This document shows, one piece after another, positions 17,532 to 25,559 of a stretch of DNA of 64,000 nucleotides. The notes beneath the pieces are model-generated. The model was given only the letters and a program-made list of their open reading frames with translations, ran no database searches and was not told the origin of the DNA. The translations under genes and the position numbers were made by a program. The first letter of the stretch is position 1, and every line of letters begins with the position of its first letter. The stretch is from assembly GCA_013298845.1 (NCBI GenBank), contig JAAFJN010000007.1, forward strand, positions 96,245 to 160,244. Direction: 5' to 3'. The stretch is from Chitinophagales bacterium (GTDB lineage: Bacteria > Bacteroidota > Bacteroidia > Chitinophagales > Saprospiraceae).

Positions 17532-17720
17532 GGGTTTATTTTGGGGCAATATTAATTCATTTGGGCTAAAAAACACCCGCTTTAACCGTTTATTCCGTTG
17601 GCGATTAAAAAGGTGACCGTTTAAAAAAAAATTTAAAAAAAAGGTTTGAGATGACACATTTGTAAAAAGCAGTGGAATAGAGGATTGAACGGCATTTAAA
17701 TTTTACAAAAAAGAATTCTT

Positions 17721-20700
17721 ATGTTACATCTTAAACGACTGACTTGTTACCCCATTCCGCTGATTCCTTTACTTTTTTTATTGGGATTATTCGTAAATAC
17801 AACGTCCCTGCGTGCCCAATCGTGCGCCTCCATGACGGTGACGTGGGACAATTGGGAGCCTTGTAAATTTCGGGTTGTGCTCAACAACAGCACCGAATGC
17901 GTTCCTTCTTTGCGATTATTGCTCAATTCCGGGCAGTTTGCGGGTTGGAGCGCCAGTACAGCCAATGGTTGGACGGGCCAATTAATTGCGCCCAACGAAA
18001 TTATATTAACCCACACCAACGGTTTTGTTCCCATTGGGCAATCCATACCGGTTGGCTTTTCGCTGGCTCCCGGCGTTGTTGCGGATGCGGCCCTTTTGTG
18101 GGATTTTACCTGCGGCCTGGGGGAAGGGTGCTTCTCTGAGACGACCCTCACCAGTTGCCCCGACCCCAATAATGCCAGTATTACCGGGGTGAAATACGTA
18201 GAATGTGACCCCAAAGCCTACGTTAACCAACCGGTAGTGCCCGGGTGGCCGATCCAATTGTTAAATATTGACGGTGCGGTCATTGCCGAAGAACAAACGG
18301 GCAGCGATGGCCGATATGCCTTTTACGATTTGCCATACGGCGTGTATTTGGTCAAAGAACTGGCCGCACTGGGCTGGACTTCCTCGGTTCCGGCCAGTGG
18401 CCAGATAACAGTGGATTTGGCCCCGTCGGGGCAGGGCACGGCCAATTTTGGCAATTGCCCGGCTTGTTCCTGCGATTCGGTTTTTATGGACGTTGTTCAG
18501 TTGCCCGTGACCAGCGATTCGTGCAGGTATCGTTTTGCGGTGCAAAACAGCAGTGCTTTTTGTTTTGGCCAATACGATGTGACGTTAACCACCGGACAGT
18601 TTACGGCATACACCGTAACGGCGGCGGGTTGGGTGGTGGTGCCGATTTCGGGGCAGCACCTCCAATTAACGGCCCCGGCCGGGACCATTACGCCCGCCGG
18701 CAATATTTTTCCTTTGGATTTTTCCATAACGGGCAATAGTGTACACGATATAAGGGTATCCACCATCAGTGGGGCCGGCATTGTTTGTTTTCGGTCCTTT
18801 TCATATCCGTGTCCACCCCCTGCCATCCCGGCTCCGTGTTGCCCGCAAGGCAGCACATTTGGGCCGGAATTAGTGGTAAACGGCGATTTTCAGGCGGGTA
18901 ACACGGGTTTTACTTCCGGGTACAGCCCCAATTATTTTATCCCCGGTACCAATACCATGATTGGTTGGTACTCGGTGTTGCAGAGTAACCAGGTGTACGC
19001 GGCCAATTCCCAATGGTCGGCCATTGAGCATACGGCCTCGCAGGCCACGGGTAAAATGCTGATTGTGGATGGTAATAATTTTGGCAGTAATATCGCCTGG
19101 CGCGAAATGGTTAATGTTACTGCTGGGACCAATTACGCGTTTTCGGCCTGGGTGAATAATTTGGTCATTCCAACCCGAAATTACGCCGATCCCGGGGCGC
19201 AATTGTGGGTAAATGGGGTAAATGTAGTCGGTGTCGCAACCCTTTCCGAGGTGCCCGATCAATGGGTGCGCCTCTGCGGAACCTGGACCGCCACGGTTTC
19301 TGGTTTGGTAAATATCGAAATTCGCATGGCCAATACCACATCGGTGGGCAATGACCTGGCCGTGGATGATGTGAGTTTCCGGGCTTGTGTGCCGCCCACT
19401 CCGTGTCAGGTATCCATCAACGTAACGCCGATCAATAATTGTGGATTGGTGCAGGTATCGGCCACGGTGGGAACGGGTCAGGTCGCCACGTACCAATGGT
19501 GCGACGGCCAAACAACGGCCGGTTACACGGTTCAGTTGCCCTGCGGGCCGCACACGTTTTGCGTAACGGCCACTTGTGCCAACGGCAGTACCTCTACCGC
19601 CGTAGCCACCTACGTGGCATCGGATAATGTGCCGCCGGTGGCGCTTTGCCAATCGGTCATTACGGCGACTTTGACCCCCAATTGCGTGGCCAATATTACT
19701 TCCGGGATGGTGAATGCCGGTTCGACCGACAATTGCCAAATAGTATCGCTGCAAGTAAGTCCCGCCCAAATTACGGGTTGTAGTACCACGCAGGTGATTT
19801 TGACGGTGACCGATTGGTGCAACAACACCAGCACTTGCGCCACTTCGGTGCAAACCACCGAAAATGTTCCCCCCAATATTACTTGTCCGCCAACGGTCAC
19901 CATTCTGGGGACATTGGGCGCGGCGGGGGGCTGCGTGGCGACGTATCAGCCCGCTACACCAACTGCCACGGATAATTGTGATCCGTCGGTAACCATCACG
20001 GGCACTGCACCGACGGTTTTTGGCGCGGGCACCACTTCGGTGGTTTGGACGGCGACGGACGATTGCGGAAATACCCGAACCTGTTCACAGCAAATTGTGG
20101 TGCAATGCTGCGCCAATTGCCCAACGGGCAGCACTCCCGGCCCCGAATTGGTGACTAATGGCGATTTTCAGGCCGGAAACACGGGTTTTTCGTCCAATTA
20201 CATCGCGCTTCCGCCCACGTGCAGCCCCAATGAATACACCGTGGCCAGCGGCATTACCGTGCCCACTTTGTGCAACAACTGGACGGCCACCGACCACACA
20301 ACTGGTTTAAACACCGGCCTGATGTACGTCGCCGACGGCAGCATGACAATCGGTGTAGCGGCGTGGTACACCCCGGTTACTTTGACGGCCAATACCCTGT
20401 ATTCGTTGTGCGCTTTTGCCAATAACCTGAATGAACCCAGTTTTGATCGGCCCGATCCGATTGTAGAAGCCGTGATCATGGACGCTACCCTCAGTACGGT
20501 TATTGCGACGGTAAGTTCTACTGGTCTTTTGCCCGAAACCCCCGATGTGTGGTTTGACATGAGTACCACCTGGACTTCATCGGTAAGTGGTGCGTACAAT
20601 TTGGTGTTCCGAACGGCGGGTACTTCTTTTGAGGGTAATAATTTTGCGCTCGACGATATTAGTTTTCGCGCCTGTGTACCGCCGCCGGTGTGTACGTGTG

Positions 20701-22346
20701 GTGTTTATTCCGACATGACGTACCGCCCCGCGCAGGGTACCATGAATATTCCGGTGGTGTGCGGCGACTCGTTGTTTGCGGATTGTACTACCACTTTCCC
20801 TTGGACCCTCAATGGTGTATTTATGTGCCAGGGCAACAATTGTCCGCCCGTTACAAATATGTTTTGGACCTTAAAAGACCCCGCAAATGCGCCCATTGCC
20901 AGCAATCCTTCTATGACGGCTAACCCCAATTTTTCGTTAAATATTAATTCTTCCTTGTTTGCTACGGCGGGTGTTTACACCTTGACCATTGGTGCTATTT
21001 GTGGTACCGATACCTGTTATTGCACCTATTATATTCATTCCAATGGTTGCGGTTGTTGCGCCAGTTACGATGAATTTTGCCAAAACTTGATGAATCACAT
21101 CGTTGCCAGTGTGGATGCGGATTTGTGCAAAGCCACGGTAACCATTAGTAATTTGCCCAATTGCGACCGGGTTGACTGGATCAATTGGGGCGACGGCAAC
21201 CAAACCGGTGGCCCATTTGTGGCCGGCAGTATGGCCATGCACACTTACAGCGGCAGCGGCGGGACTTTTGTTATTTCTTACCTGGCCATTGAAACCAACC
21301 CACAAACCGGTCTTATTTGTTTTGAAAAAGTGGTGCACGATACCATTGTGTTGCAATGTGATTCGTGCGCAACACCGCCGTCGGGAATGGTTGCCTGGTG
21401 GCCAATGGATGATCAGTTGGGCGATGCAGCGGCGGTGGACACCATTGGTGTATTTGATGCATTACCCATGTCGGGCGGTTCCATTGGGTTTTCGGCGGGA
21501 CCAGACCCCGTACCGGGTAAAGTGGGCGGCGCTTTGGAATTTGCGGGAACCCCAACCTACGCCTTTTTGGAAGTGGCGGATGATCCGGCGTTAAATTTCG
21601 GCGCGGGTAATTTCACCATTGATGCTTGGGTAAACACCAATATGAGTACCCAAACGGAGCCAATTGTGGACAAATTAGGCAATACAAACACTGGCTACGG
21701 ATTGTCTATTCAGGGTGCTTCGCCGTATTATTTAACGTTAGCCATTGGCAATGGCAGTTCGGTGCAGTACCTGAGTGGGCCACAAGTATTACCGGGTCAA
21801 TGGACTTTTGTGGCGGCAGTGGTGAACGCCGGAACGGCTGATTTGTACGTCGGATACGGCGGCACGTTGTACCAGGTGACCGGATTACCCATTACCGGAA
21901 CGGCCAACGCATCAAATACTTTGCCTTTGTTGATTGGCAAAAATCCCTTGAATCCGCATTGGAACATCACCATTGACGAGTTGGAAATATTTGATACGGC
22001 GGTGCCAATTGCGGATTTGAAGGCTATTTTTGAAGCCGACAGCATTGGTAAATGCAAACCCGCCACGAGTTCGGTGTGGACTCCAACGGGACGCGGCCTG
22101 CAAAAAATGCAGATATTCCCCAATCCGGCGTCGGGTGTGTTTAACGTTGCCTGGACTTTTGAATCGCAAGAACACAGCACGGTGCGCCTCGTGAATATTA
22201 ACGGCGAAATTGTGCTGGAAAAAACCGTGGCCGAGGGGCAATTGAACACTCAAATTCAGGCCGGGCATCTTTCGGCCGGGATGTATTTTGTTCAGTTCAT
22301 CACGGAAGGACGGGTGATTTCGGTGGGAAAAGTAGTGAAATACTAA
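17721..22346 (+). CDS. Giant multidomain secreted surface protein with T9SS sorting domain
   Basis: A protein of 1541 residues with a signal peptide ending near LRAQ. Order of parts: a Cys-rich N-terminal domain; an SdrD/SpaA-like fold (about 153-250, with GSDGRYAFYDLPYGVYLVKE); a second Cys-rich domain; a carbohydrate-binding-like module opening with VVNGDFQAGNTGF (about 383-555); an Ig-like segment; two HYR-type domains (about 635-795, NVPPVALC and NVPPNITCPP); a second copy of the VNGDFQAGNTGF module (about 810-987); Cys-rich domains; a LamG/concanavalin-like domain (about 1221-1436, MVAWWPMDD to IDELEIF); and a T9SS type A domain from QIFPNPASG. No enzyme motif is seen. It is probably an adhesin or glycan-binding surface protein. 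It is divergent from the sigma/anti-sigma pair and may belong to its regulon. Confidence 0.85.
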   Translation: MLHLKRLTCYPIPLIPLLFLLGLFVNTTSLRAQSCASMTVTWDNWEPCKFRVVLNNSTECVPSLRLLLNSGQFAGWSASTANGWTGQLIAPNEIILTHTNGFVPIGQSIPVGFSLAPGVVADAALLWDFTCGLGEGCFSETTLTSCPDPNNASITGVKYVECDPKAYVNQPVVPGWPIQLLNIDGAVIAEEQTGSDGRYAFYDLPYGVYLVKELAALGWTSSVPASGQITVDLAPSGQGTANFGNCPACSCDSVFMDVVQLPVTSDSCRYRFAVQNSSAFCFGQYDVTLTTGQFTAYTVTAAGWVVVPISGQHLQLTAPAGTITPAGNIFPLDFSITGNSVHDIRVSTISGAGIVCFRSFSYPCPPPAIPAPCCPQGSTFGPELVVNGDFQAGNTGFTSGYSPNYFIPGTNTMIGWYSVLQSNQVYAANSQWSAIEHTASQATGKMLIVDGNNFGSNIAWREMVNVTAGTNYAFSAWVNNLVIPTRNYADPGAQLWVNGVNVVGVATLSEVPDQWVRLCGTWTATVSGLVNIEIRMANTTSVGNDLAVDDVSFRACVPPTPCQVSINVTPINNCGLVQVSATVGTGQVATYQWCDGQTTAGYTVQLPCGPHTFCVTATCANGSTSTAVATYVASDNVPPVALCQSVITATLTPNCVANITSGMVNAGSTDNCQIVSLQVSPAQITGCSTTQVILTVTDWCNNTSTCATSVQTTENVPPNITCPPTVTILGTLGAAGGCVATYQPATPTATDNCDPSVTITGTAPTVFGAGTTSVVWTATDDCGNTRTCSQQIVVQCCANCPTGSTPGPELVTNGDFQAGNTGFSSNYIALPPTCSPNEYTVASGITVPTLCNNWTATDHTTGLNTGLMYVADGSMTIGVAAWYTPVTLTANTLYSLCAFANNLNEPSFDRPDPIVEAVIMDATLSTVIATVSSTGLLPETPDVWFDMSTTWTSSVSGAYNLVFRTAGTSFEGNNFALDDISFRACVPPPVCTCGVYSDMTYRPAQGTMNIPVVCGDSLFADCTTTFPWTLNGVFMCQGNNCPPVTNMFWTLKDPANAPIASNPSMTANPNFSLNINSSLFATAGVYTLTIGAICGTDTCYCTYYIHSNGCGCCASYDEFCQNLMNHIVASVDADLCKATVTISNLPNCDRVDWINWGDGNQTGGPFVAGSMAMHTYSGSGGTFVISYLAIETNPQTGLICFEKVVHDTIVLQCDSCATPPSGMVAWWPMDDQLGDAAAVDTIGVFDALPMSGGSIGFSAGPDPVPGKVGGALEFAGTPTYAFLEVADDPALNFGAGNFTIDAWVNTNMSTQTEPIVDKLGNTNTGYGLSIQGASPYYLTLAIGNGSSVQYLSGPQVLPGQWTFVAAVVNAGTADLYVGYGGTLYQVTGLPITGTANASNTLPLLIGKNPLNPHWNITIDELEIFDTAVPIADLKAIFEADSIGKCKPATSSVWTPTGRGLQKMQIFPNPASGVFNVAWTFESQEHSTVRLVNINGEIVLEKTVAEGQLNTQIQAGHLSAGMYFVQFITEGRVISVGKVVKY

Positions 22347-22383
22347 CTCATTTTTGCCAAAATTTATAAAAAAAGAGGCTGTA

Positions 22384-22505
22384 GAACATCGAATTTTGAA
22401 CACCGAACATCGAACACCGAACATCGAATTTTGAACACCGAACATCGAACACCGAACATCGAATTTTGAACACCGAACATCGAACACCGAACATCGAACA
22501 CCGAC
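22384..22505 (+). repeat. Heptad tandem repeat, left arm of inverted array (locus 1)
   Basis: Consecutive 7-base units all begin GAA: GAACATC, GAATTTT, GAACACC, GAACATC, GAACACC. These five form a 35-base higher-order unit repeated exactly three times (22384, 22419, 22454), followed by two more units and GAC. The array starts 37 bases after the stop of the giant protein gene. Confidence 0.95.
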
Positions 22506-22545
22506 GTGATGTTTAATTAAATAAGGCGCATTGTGCTGATACTTC

Positions 22546-22590
22546 GATGTTCGGTGTTCGGCGTTCGATGTTCGATGTTCAAAATTCGAT
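22546..22590 (-). repeat. Heptad repeat, right arm of inverted array (locus 1)
   Basis: Units GATGTTC, GGTGTTC, GGCGTTC, GATGTTC, GATGTTC and AAAATTC are the reverse complements of the GAACATC/GAACACC/GAATTTT words of the left arm. They keep 7-base phase and end at the stop codon of the minus-strand S74-domain gene. The two arms could form a long hairpin in transcripts from either side. Between the arms is 40 bases of unremarkable DNA. Confidence 0.92.
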
Positions 22591-24362
22591 TAGTCTTTTG
22601 CCACGCTCATTTTGCGCTCCAACACCTGGCGGCCATTCACCTGAAGGTCGTAGATGTACAAACCGTTGTTCAATTCACCCGCCGAAATGGTAATTAAACC
22701 GGCGGCATCGGAAAGGTTAAACGATTTGATGGTGCGTCCGGTGAGGTCGTACACATTGATGCGGGCGCCGGTTGTTCCGGTTGGAACAGCGTAAGCAATC
22801 ACGGTGTTTTGGCCAAACGGATTTGGACTGTTTTGTTCGAGGCGGAACCCGTCGAGGTTATTGGCCGATTGACCGGCTTTGAGATCGTTGAACTGGCTGC
22901 GCAGTTCGGCGATTTCGTTTTTCATGTCCTCCATTTCCGTTTTTTGGGCGGTAATAATCTGGTCCTGCTCTTTGATGGCCTCGGTCAACACGGGAATTAA
23001 AGACGTATAGTTGATACCGTAGTAGCCGTTGTCAAATTTAGCCACGATGTCGGGAATTACTTTTTCTACGTCTTGGGCGATAAAGCCGTACTGGGTGCCT
23101 TTGCCGAAGTTATATTGTTCAAATTCTTCGGTTCTGAAGGTATAGGTAGAACCTTGTAACTGGCGAATTTTACCCAAAGCATCTTCAACCGGACGAATAT
23201 TATCTTTGAAGCGGCGATCAGAAGTGAGTACGTTGCCATTGGCGACTACATTGCCCGCTACGGTAAGGAGCACCGGACCGAGGGCAAAACCACTAAAATT
23301 AAGCGGATTGGTAGTGCCGATACCCACGCGGCCAGCGGATGTCATTGTCATTACCCGGAGGCGATTGGCGGTATTGAAGTTGCCGACAGGGTTTGCATTG
23401 CGGAAACTAAAGTACATTTTATCCAATCCATTTACCGGATTTTGGCTGGCAAAGTTCTCCTTAACATTCAGGTTGCCCGAGTTTAAATCCTGCCAAGTTA
23501 ATTCACTGGCTTCTTCACCGGGGAATAAGGCATCTGTAGAATTGCTGGGGTCCGCGTTCCGGATGGCTTGCAAATTGATTGCGTTACCAGAAAATGGAGG
23601 TGCCAGGCCGTCAATTTGAGCGCGGAAACCTTCAATGAGCACCGGCTCCGTGCTGGAACTATTGCCGTCGCGACCCAACGCAGAGAATGTATTAACCGGA
23701 TTGGGGAATGTCGTATTATTCAACGGAGCACCATTAAACACCGTAATGTTTTTGAAGGCGGCATCTGATTTTGTTGCATCCACCCAAAACGTTGTGCTCA
23801 AATCGGGGCCTGCCTGCGATGGCTCGGTCAAAATACTGACCGTTCCACGTGGATTGGCGATTAAAAGATCCCGACCGGTACCAAACGTAGCGGAGTTTTC
23901 GTAACTCCGGATAATAAATCTACTTTTATTGGTTCCGGTTGAGCCAAAGCCCGCAATCAGGTCCAATATATTATTACTATTGGCCAAAAGGTTGTAAAAA
24001 CCAACGGAACCGTTTTCGGCAATGGCCAAACCGTAAGGAGATACCGGCCCGCCGGGGTTTCCGACGCCAAGACCGCACCATTTGGCTGCGTTAAAATCAC
24101 CAATTTCACCGGAAACATAATGCGCAAGGATGCCATCTTTTACCGCAAAACGCGCCTTGGGTATGATACCAAGTGCCGTTTGAAGATTATTGGTATTTAC
24201 CCCAGTAGGGACGAAGCCAATACCTATTCGGCCAGTTCGAAATCCATCTTGAACAATACCTGTATTCAGCGCGGCATTATTAGATAATTGTTGATACTGC
24301 GCAAAAGCCGATTGAGCAAAAAAGGTAAAAATGAAGAGTAATACTAAGTGATTGTGTCGCAT
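22590..24362 (-). CDS. Secreted protein with S74/tail-fibre chaperone domain and T9SS sorting domain
   Basis: This is a 590-residue protein. It has a signal peptide (MRHNHLVLLFIFTFFAQSAFA). The centre is a Gly/Asn/Phe-rich beta region with low repeat regularity. The peptidase S74 (intramolecular chaperone) domain begins at SDRRFKDNIRPVEDAL and includes FGKGTQYGFIAQDVEKVIPDIV and YGINYTSLIPVLTEAI. A coiled coil follows (IKEQDQIITAQKTEMEDMK to QFNDLKAG). The C-terminus (NSPNPFGQNTVIAYAVP) is a T9SS type A domain. S74 domains trimerise phage fibres and eukaryotic MYRF; in Bacteroidota they occur in exported fibre-like proteins of unknown role. The start at 24362 opens the signal peptide. It is not phage-derived in context: no other phage genes are near. 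Confidence 0.87.
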   Translation of the reverse strand: MRHNHLVLLFIFTFFAQSAFAQYQQLSNNAALNTGIVQDGFRTGRIGIGFVPTGVNTNNLQTALGIIPKARFAVKDGILAHYVSGEIGDFNAAKWCGLGVGNPGGPVSPYGLAIAENGSVGFYNLLANSNNILDLIAGFGSTGTNKSRFIIRSYENSATFGTGRDLLIANPRGTVSILTEPSQAGPDLSTTFWVDATKSDAAFKNITVFNGAPLNNTTFPNPVNTFSALGRDGNSSSTEPVLIEGFRAQIDGLAPPFSGNAINLQAIRNADPSNSTDALFPGEEASELTWQDLNSGNLNVKENFASQNPVNGLDKMYFSFRNANPVGNFNTANRLRVMTMTSAGRVGIGTTNPLNFSGFALGPVLLTVAGNVVANGNVLTSDRRFKDNIRPVEDALGKIRQLQGSTYTFRTEEFEQYNFGKGTQYGFIAQDVEKVIPDIVAKFDNGYYGINYTSLIPVLTEAIKEQDQIITAQKTEMEDMKNEIAELRSQFNDLKAGQSANNLDGFRLEQNSPNPFGQNTVIAYAVPTGTTGARINVYDLTGRTIKSFNLSDAAGLITISAGELNNGLYIYDLQVNGRQVLERKMSVAKD

Positions 24363-24543
24363 AACAATATTAAATGTTAAGAAGGAAAAGGCGGCAAAAC
24401 TTTTTCCTTGGTGAGGAGAAGTGTGTGGTACCAGCACGACACAAAAGTGCGGGTTCTCTTCTCCCAAAAAACGACAAAGCACGGCGCAGTACAACCATCA
24501 ATTACAAAAATCGACGAAAACTGACCAGAATTGACAACAACGG

Positions 24544-24825
24544 TTATCGGGGGCGAAGGCCCAAAGTGGTGTCTTGGCAATAAACAGCGGGGTGCATTTT
24601 GAGCGGCCAGCCCATCACCAGGTAAATTTCCAGCACATCTTCAATTTTGAGCAGGTGTTTTTTGGGAATACTAATGCTGTGTTCCCGCAAAAAGGTTCTT
24701 AAATCGCGTTCACTGATCCCGTATTCGCGGGCCAGGTCATCGCGGCGTTTCATACATACTAAATGAGCATACTCGGCCGGTACTTCTACGTTTCGGCCAT
24801 GAACAGGATAAATTATTGGTCGCAT
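24544..24825 (-). CDS. Small helix-turn-helix-like protein
   Basis: This is a 93-residue protein. A short beta-like N-terminus (MRPIIYPVHGRNVEVP) precedes RRDDLAREYGISERDLRTFLREHSI, which has the spacing of a helix-turn-helix (helix, ISE turn, helix), then a leucine-rich helix (LLKIEDVLEIYLVMGW). It may be a DNA-binding protein or a small adaptor; no family is recognised. It is the first plus or minus strand gene upstream of the S74-domain gene, 181 bases away. It lies next to the OMP remnant and small RNA region, which looks like a rearranged stretch. The ATG at 24825 is chosen; upstream in-frame codons give a Phe/Ile/Cys-rich extension of doubtful reality. Confidence 0.5.
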   Translation of the reverse strand: MRPIIYPVHGRNVEVPAEYAHLVCMKRRDDLAREYGISERDLRTFLREHSISIPKKHLLKIEDVLEIYLVMGWPLKMHPAVYCQDTTLGLRPR

Positions 24826-25032
24826 CGTTACTACATCGAATTTTGTGGATAATAAAATAATAGAGATAAAATGCACGGGATTAAAGCAAGTTTTGTGGAA
24901 GTACAATCAGGGAATAAAAAGAAAACGTCAAACAAATTTATGAAGAAAAATGTTTTGCAAAGATCGCAAAAATATTACAGTATAGTGCAAGATTGCTTTT
25001 TTATATTTTTAGGTGGTTTTTTAGCAGAATAA

Positions 25033-25067
25033 AAATGCCATTTCGAGGAGAACCCGAAATGGCATTT
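25033..25067 (-). terminator. Terminator of the truncated outer-membrane-protein gene
   Basis: A perfect 13-bp stem (25033-25045 with 25055-25067) closes a 9-base loop. On the minus strand the stem ends in TTT and runs into TTATTCT. It lies 19 bases after the stop of the OMP remnant, exactly where its terminator should be. Confidence 0.8.
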
Positions 25068-25086
25068 GCTTTTGTCTTGTTACTTG

Positions 25087-25161
25087 TTAAAACCGGCGAA
25101 CCAAACCCAGCGATACCTGGTTGGAAAAGCCCGAATTAAACAAAAAATTAGTGCTGTAAAG
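25087..25161 (-). pseudogene. 3' remnant of an outer-membrane beta-barrel gene
   Basis: The minus strand encodes a stretch ending SGFSNQVSLGLVRRF then TAA (stop at 25087-25089). A terminal phenylalanine preceded by alternating hydrophobic residues is the beta-barrel signal read by BamA, as in the last strand of OmpA-like or TonB-dependent barrels. The frame degenerates immediately upstream, where the first small RNA terminator begins, and no start codon or barrel precedes it. The rest of the gene has been lost or replaced. Only about 24 residues survive, so the family cannot be named. Confidence 0.6.
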
Positions 25162-25280
25162 AAAAAAACAGGCTCTGCCTAACTTACGTCGGGCAGCGCC
25201 TCATATCAATCTTCCTACCGTGTTTTAAATTTTTATTTGGAAGTACCCGGAGGTACCAGAAATGGCGTAACTATTTTACC
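25162..25280 (-). ncRNA. Small RNA candidate, tandem copy 1
   Basis: A short minus-strand transcript is predicted from the promoter at 25284-25316 to a terminator at about 25162-25200. Near the 5' side there is a small hairpin with stem GTACC/GGTAC and a UCCG tetraloop. The 3' module is the block ACGGTAGGAAGATTGAT (25205-25221) then a terminator stem CTGCC/GGCAG with a further GGC/GCC outer helix, loop CGACGTAAGTTA, and seven T residues. No open reading frame of note is present. The 3' module recurs in the next copy with changed stem but constant loop. It could belong to a known Bacteroidota RNA family, which an Rfam search would decide. Confidence 0.72.
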
Positions 25281-25283
25281 CGG

Positions 25284-25316
25284 CAAAGGTAAAATTTTTT
25301 ACATAGATATAACAAA
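25284..25316 (-). promoter_or_regulatory. Promoter of small RNA copy 1
   Basis: On the minus strand TTTG (25313-25316) and TACCTTTG (25284-25291) are separated by exactly 21 bases, a consensus Bacteroidota promoter. No coding sequence lies downstream before the terminator. Confidence 0.75.
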
Positions 25317-25380
25317 TGGGGAATCATTTTTTTTGGAGACCCGATTGCCGCTAAAAATGGGCATTTATGGGCAATAAAAT

Positions 25381-25485
25381 AAAAAAGCCGCCGAACTTAC
25401 GTCGGGCGGCCCATGAAAAATCAATCTTCCTACCGTAATTTTTTTCAAATTACATTGTAATTCTAATTCTCCTGTGTGTAATTCA
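25381..25485 (-). ncRNA. Small RNA candidate, tandem copy 2
   Basis: This transcript of about 105 bases is predicted between the promoter at 25489-25521 and the T-run at 25381-25386. The 5' part contains ACACACAGGAGAATTA, a ribosome-binding-site-like block shared with the candidate at 57 kb, followed by an ATG that is closed at once by TAA. The 3' module is ACGGTAGGAAGATTGAT (25420-25436), then a terminator with stem GCCGCC/GGCGGC (25405-25410 with 25387-25392), loop CGACGTAAGTTC and six T residues. Every stem position that differs from copy 1 is changed on both sides, which is direct evidence for RNA structure. Confidence 0.75.
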
Positions 25486-25488
25486 ATG

Positions 25489-25521
25489 CAAAGTTAAGCA
25501 TTTCCTTTTTTCACCAGCAAA
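25489..25521 (-). promoter_or_regulatory. Promoter of small RNA copy 2
   Basis: TTTG (25518-25521) and TAACTTTG (25489-25496), read on the minus strand, are separated by 21 bases. The arrangement is the same as at copy 1. Confidence 0.78.
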
Positions 25522-25559
25522 TTATTTTTCTTAAATTTTTGTTAATGAAATCTTAATGC

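Noticed and set aside
22384-22505. CRISPR array or minisatellite gene
   Set aside because: The repeats are 35-base tandem units of heptads without spacers and do not code in a way that continues the neighbouring protein.
22590-24362. Prophage tail fibre
   Set aside because: It has a signal peptide and a T9SS domain, and no other phage gene is in the region.
24363-24543. Structured leader of the S74-domain gene
   Set aside because: A GGAGAAG/CTTCTCC pair is present, but the loop is over 40 bases and there is no supporting covariation.
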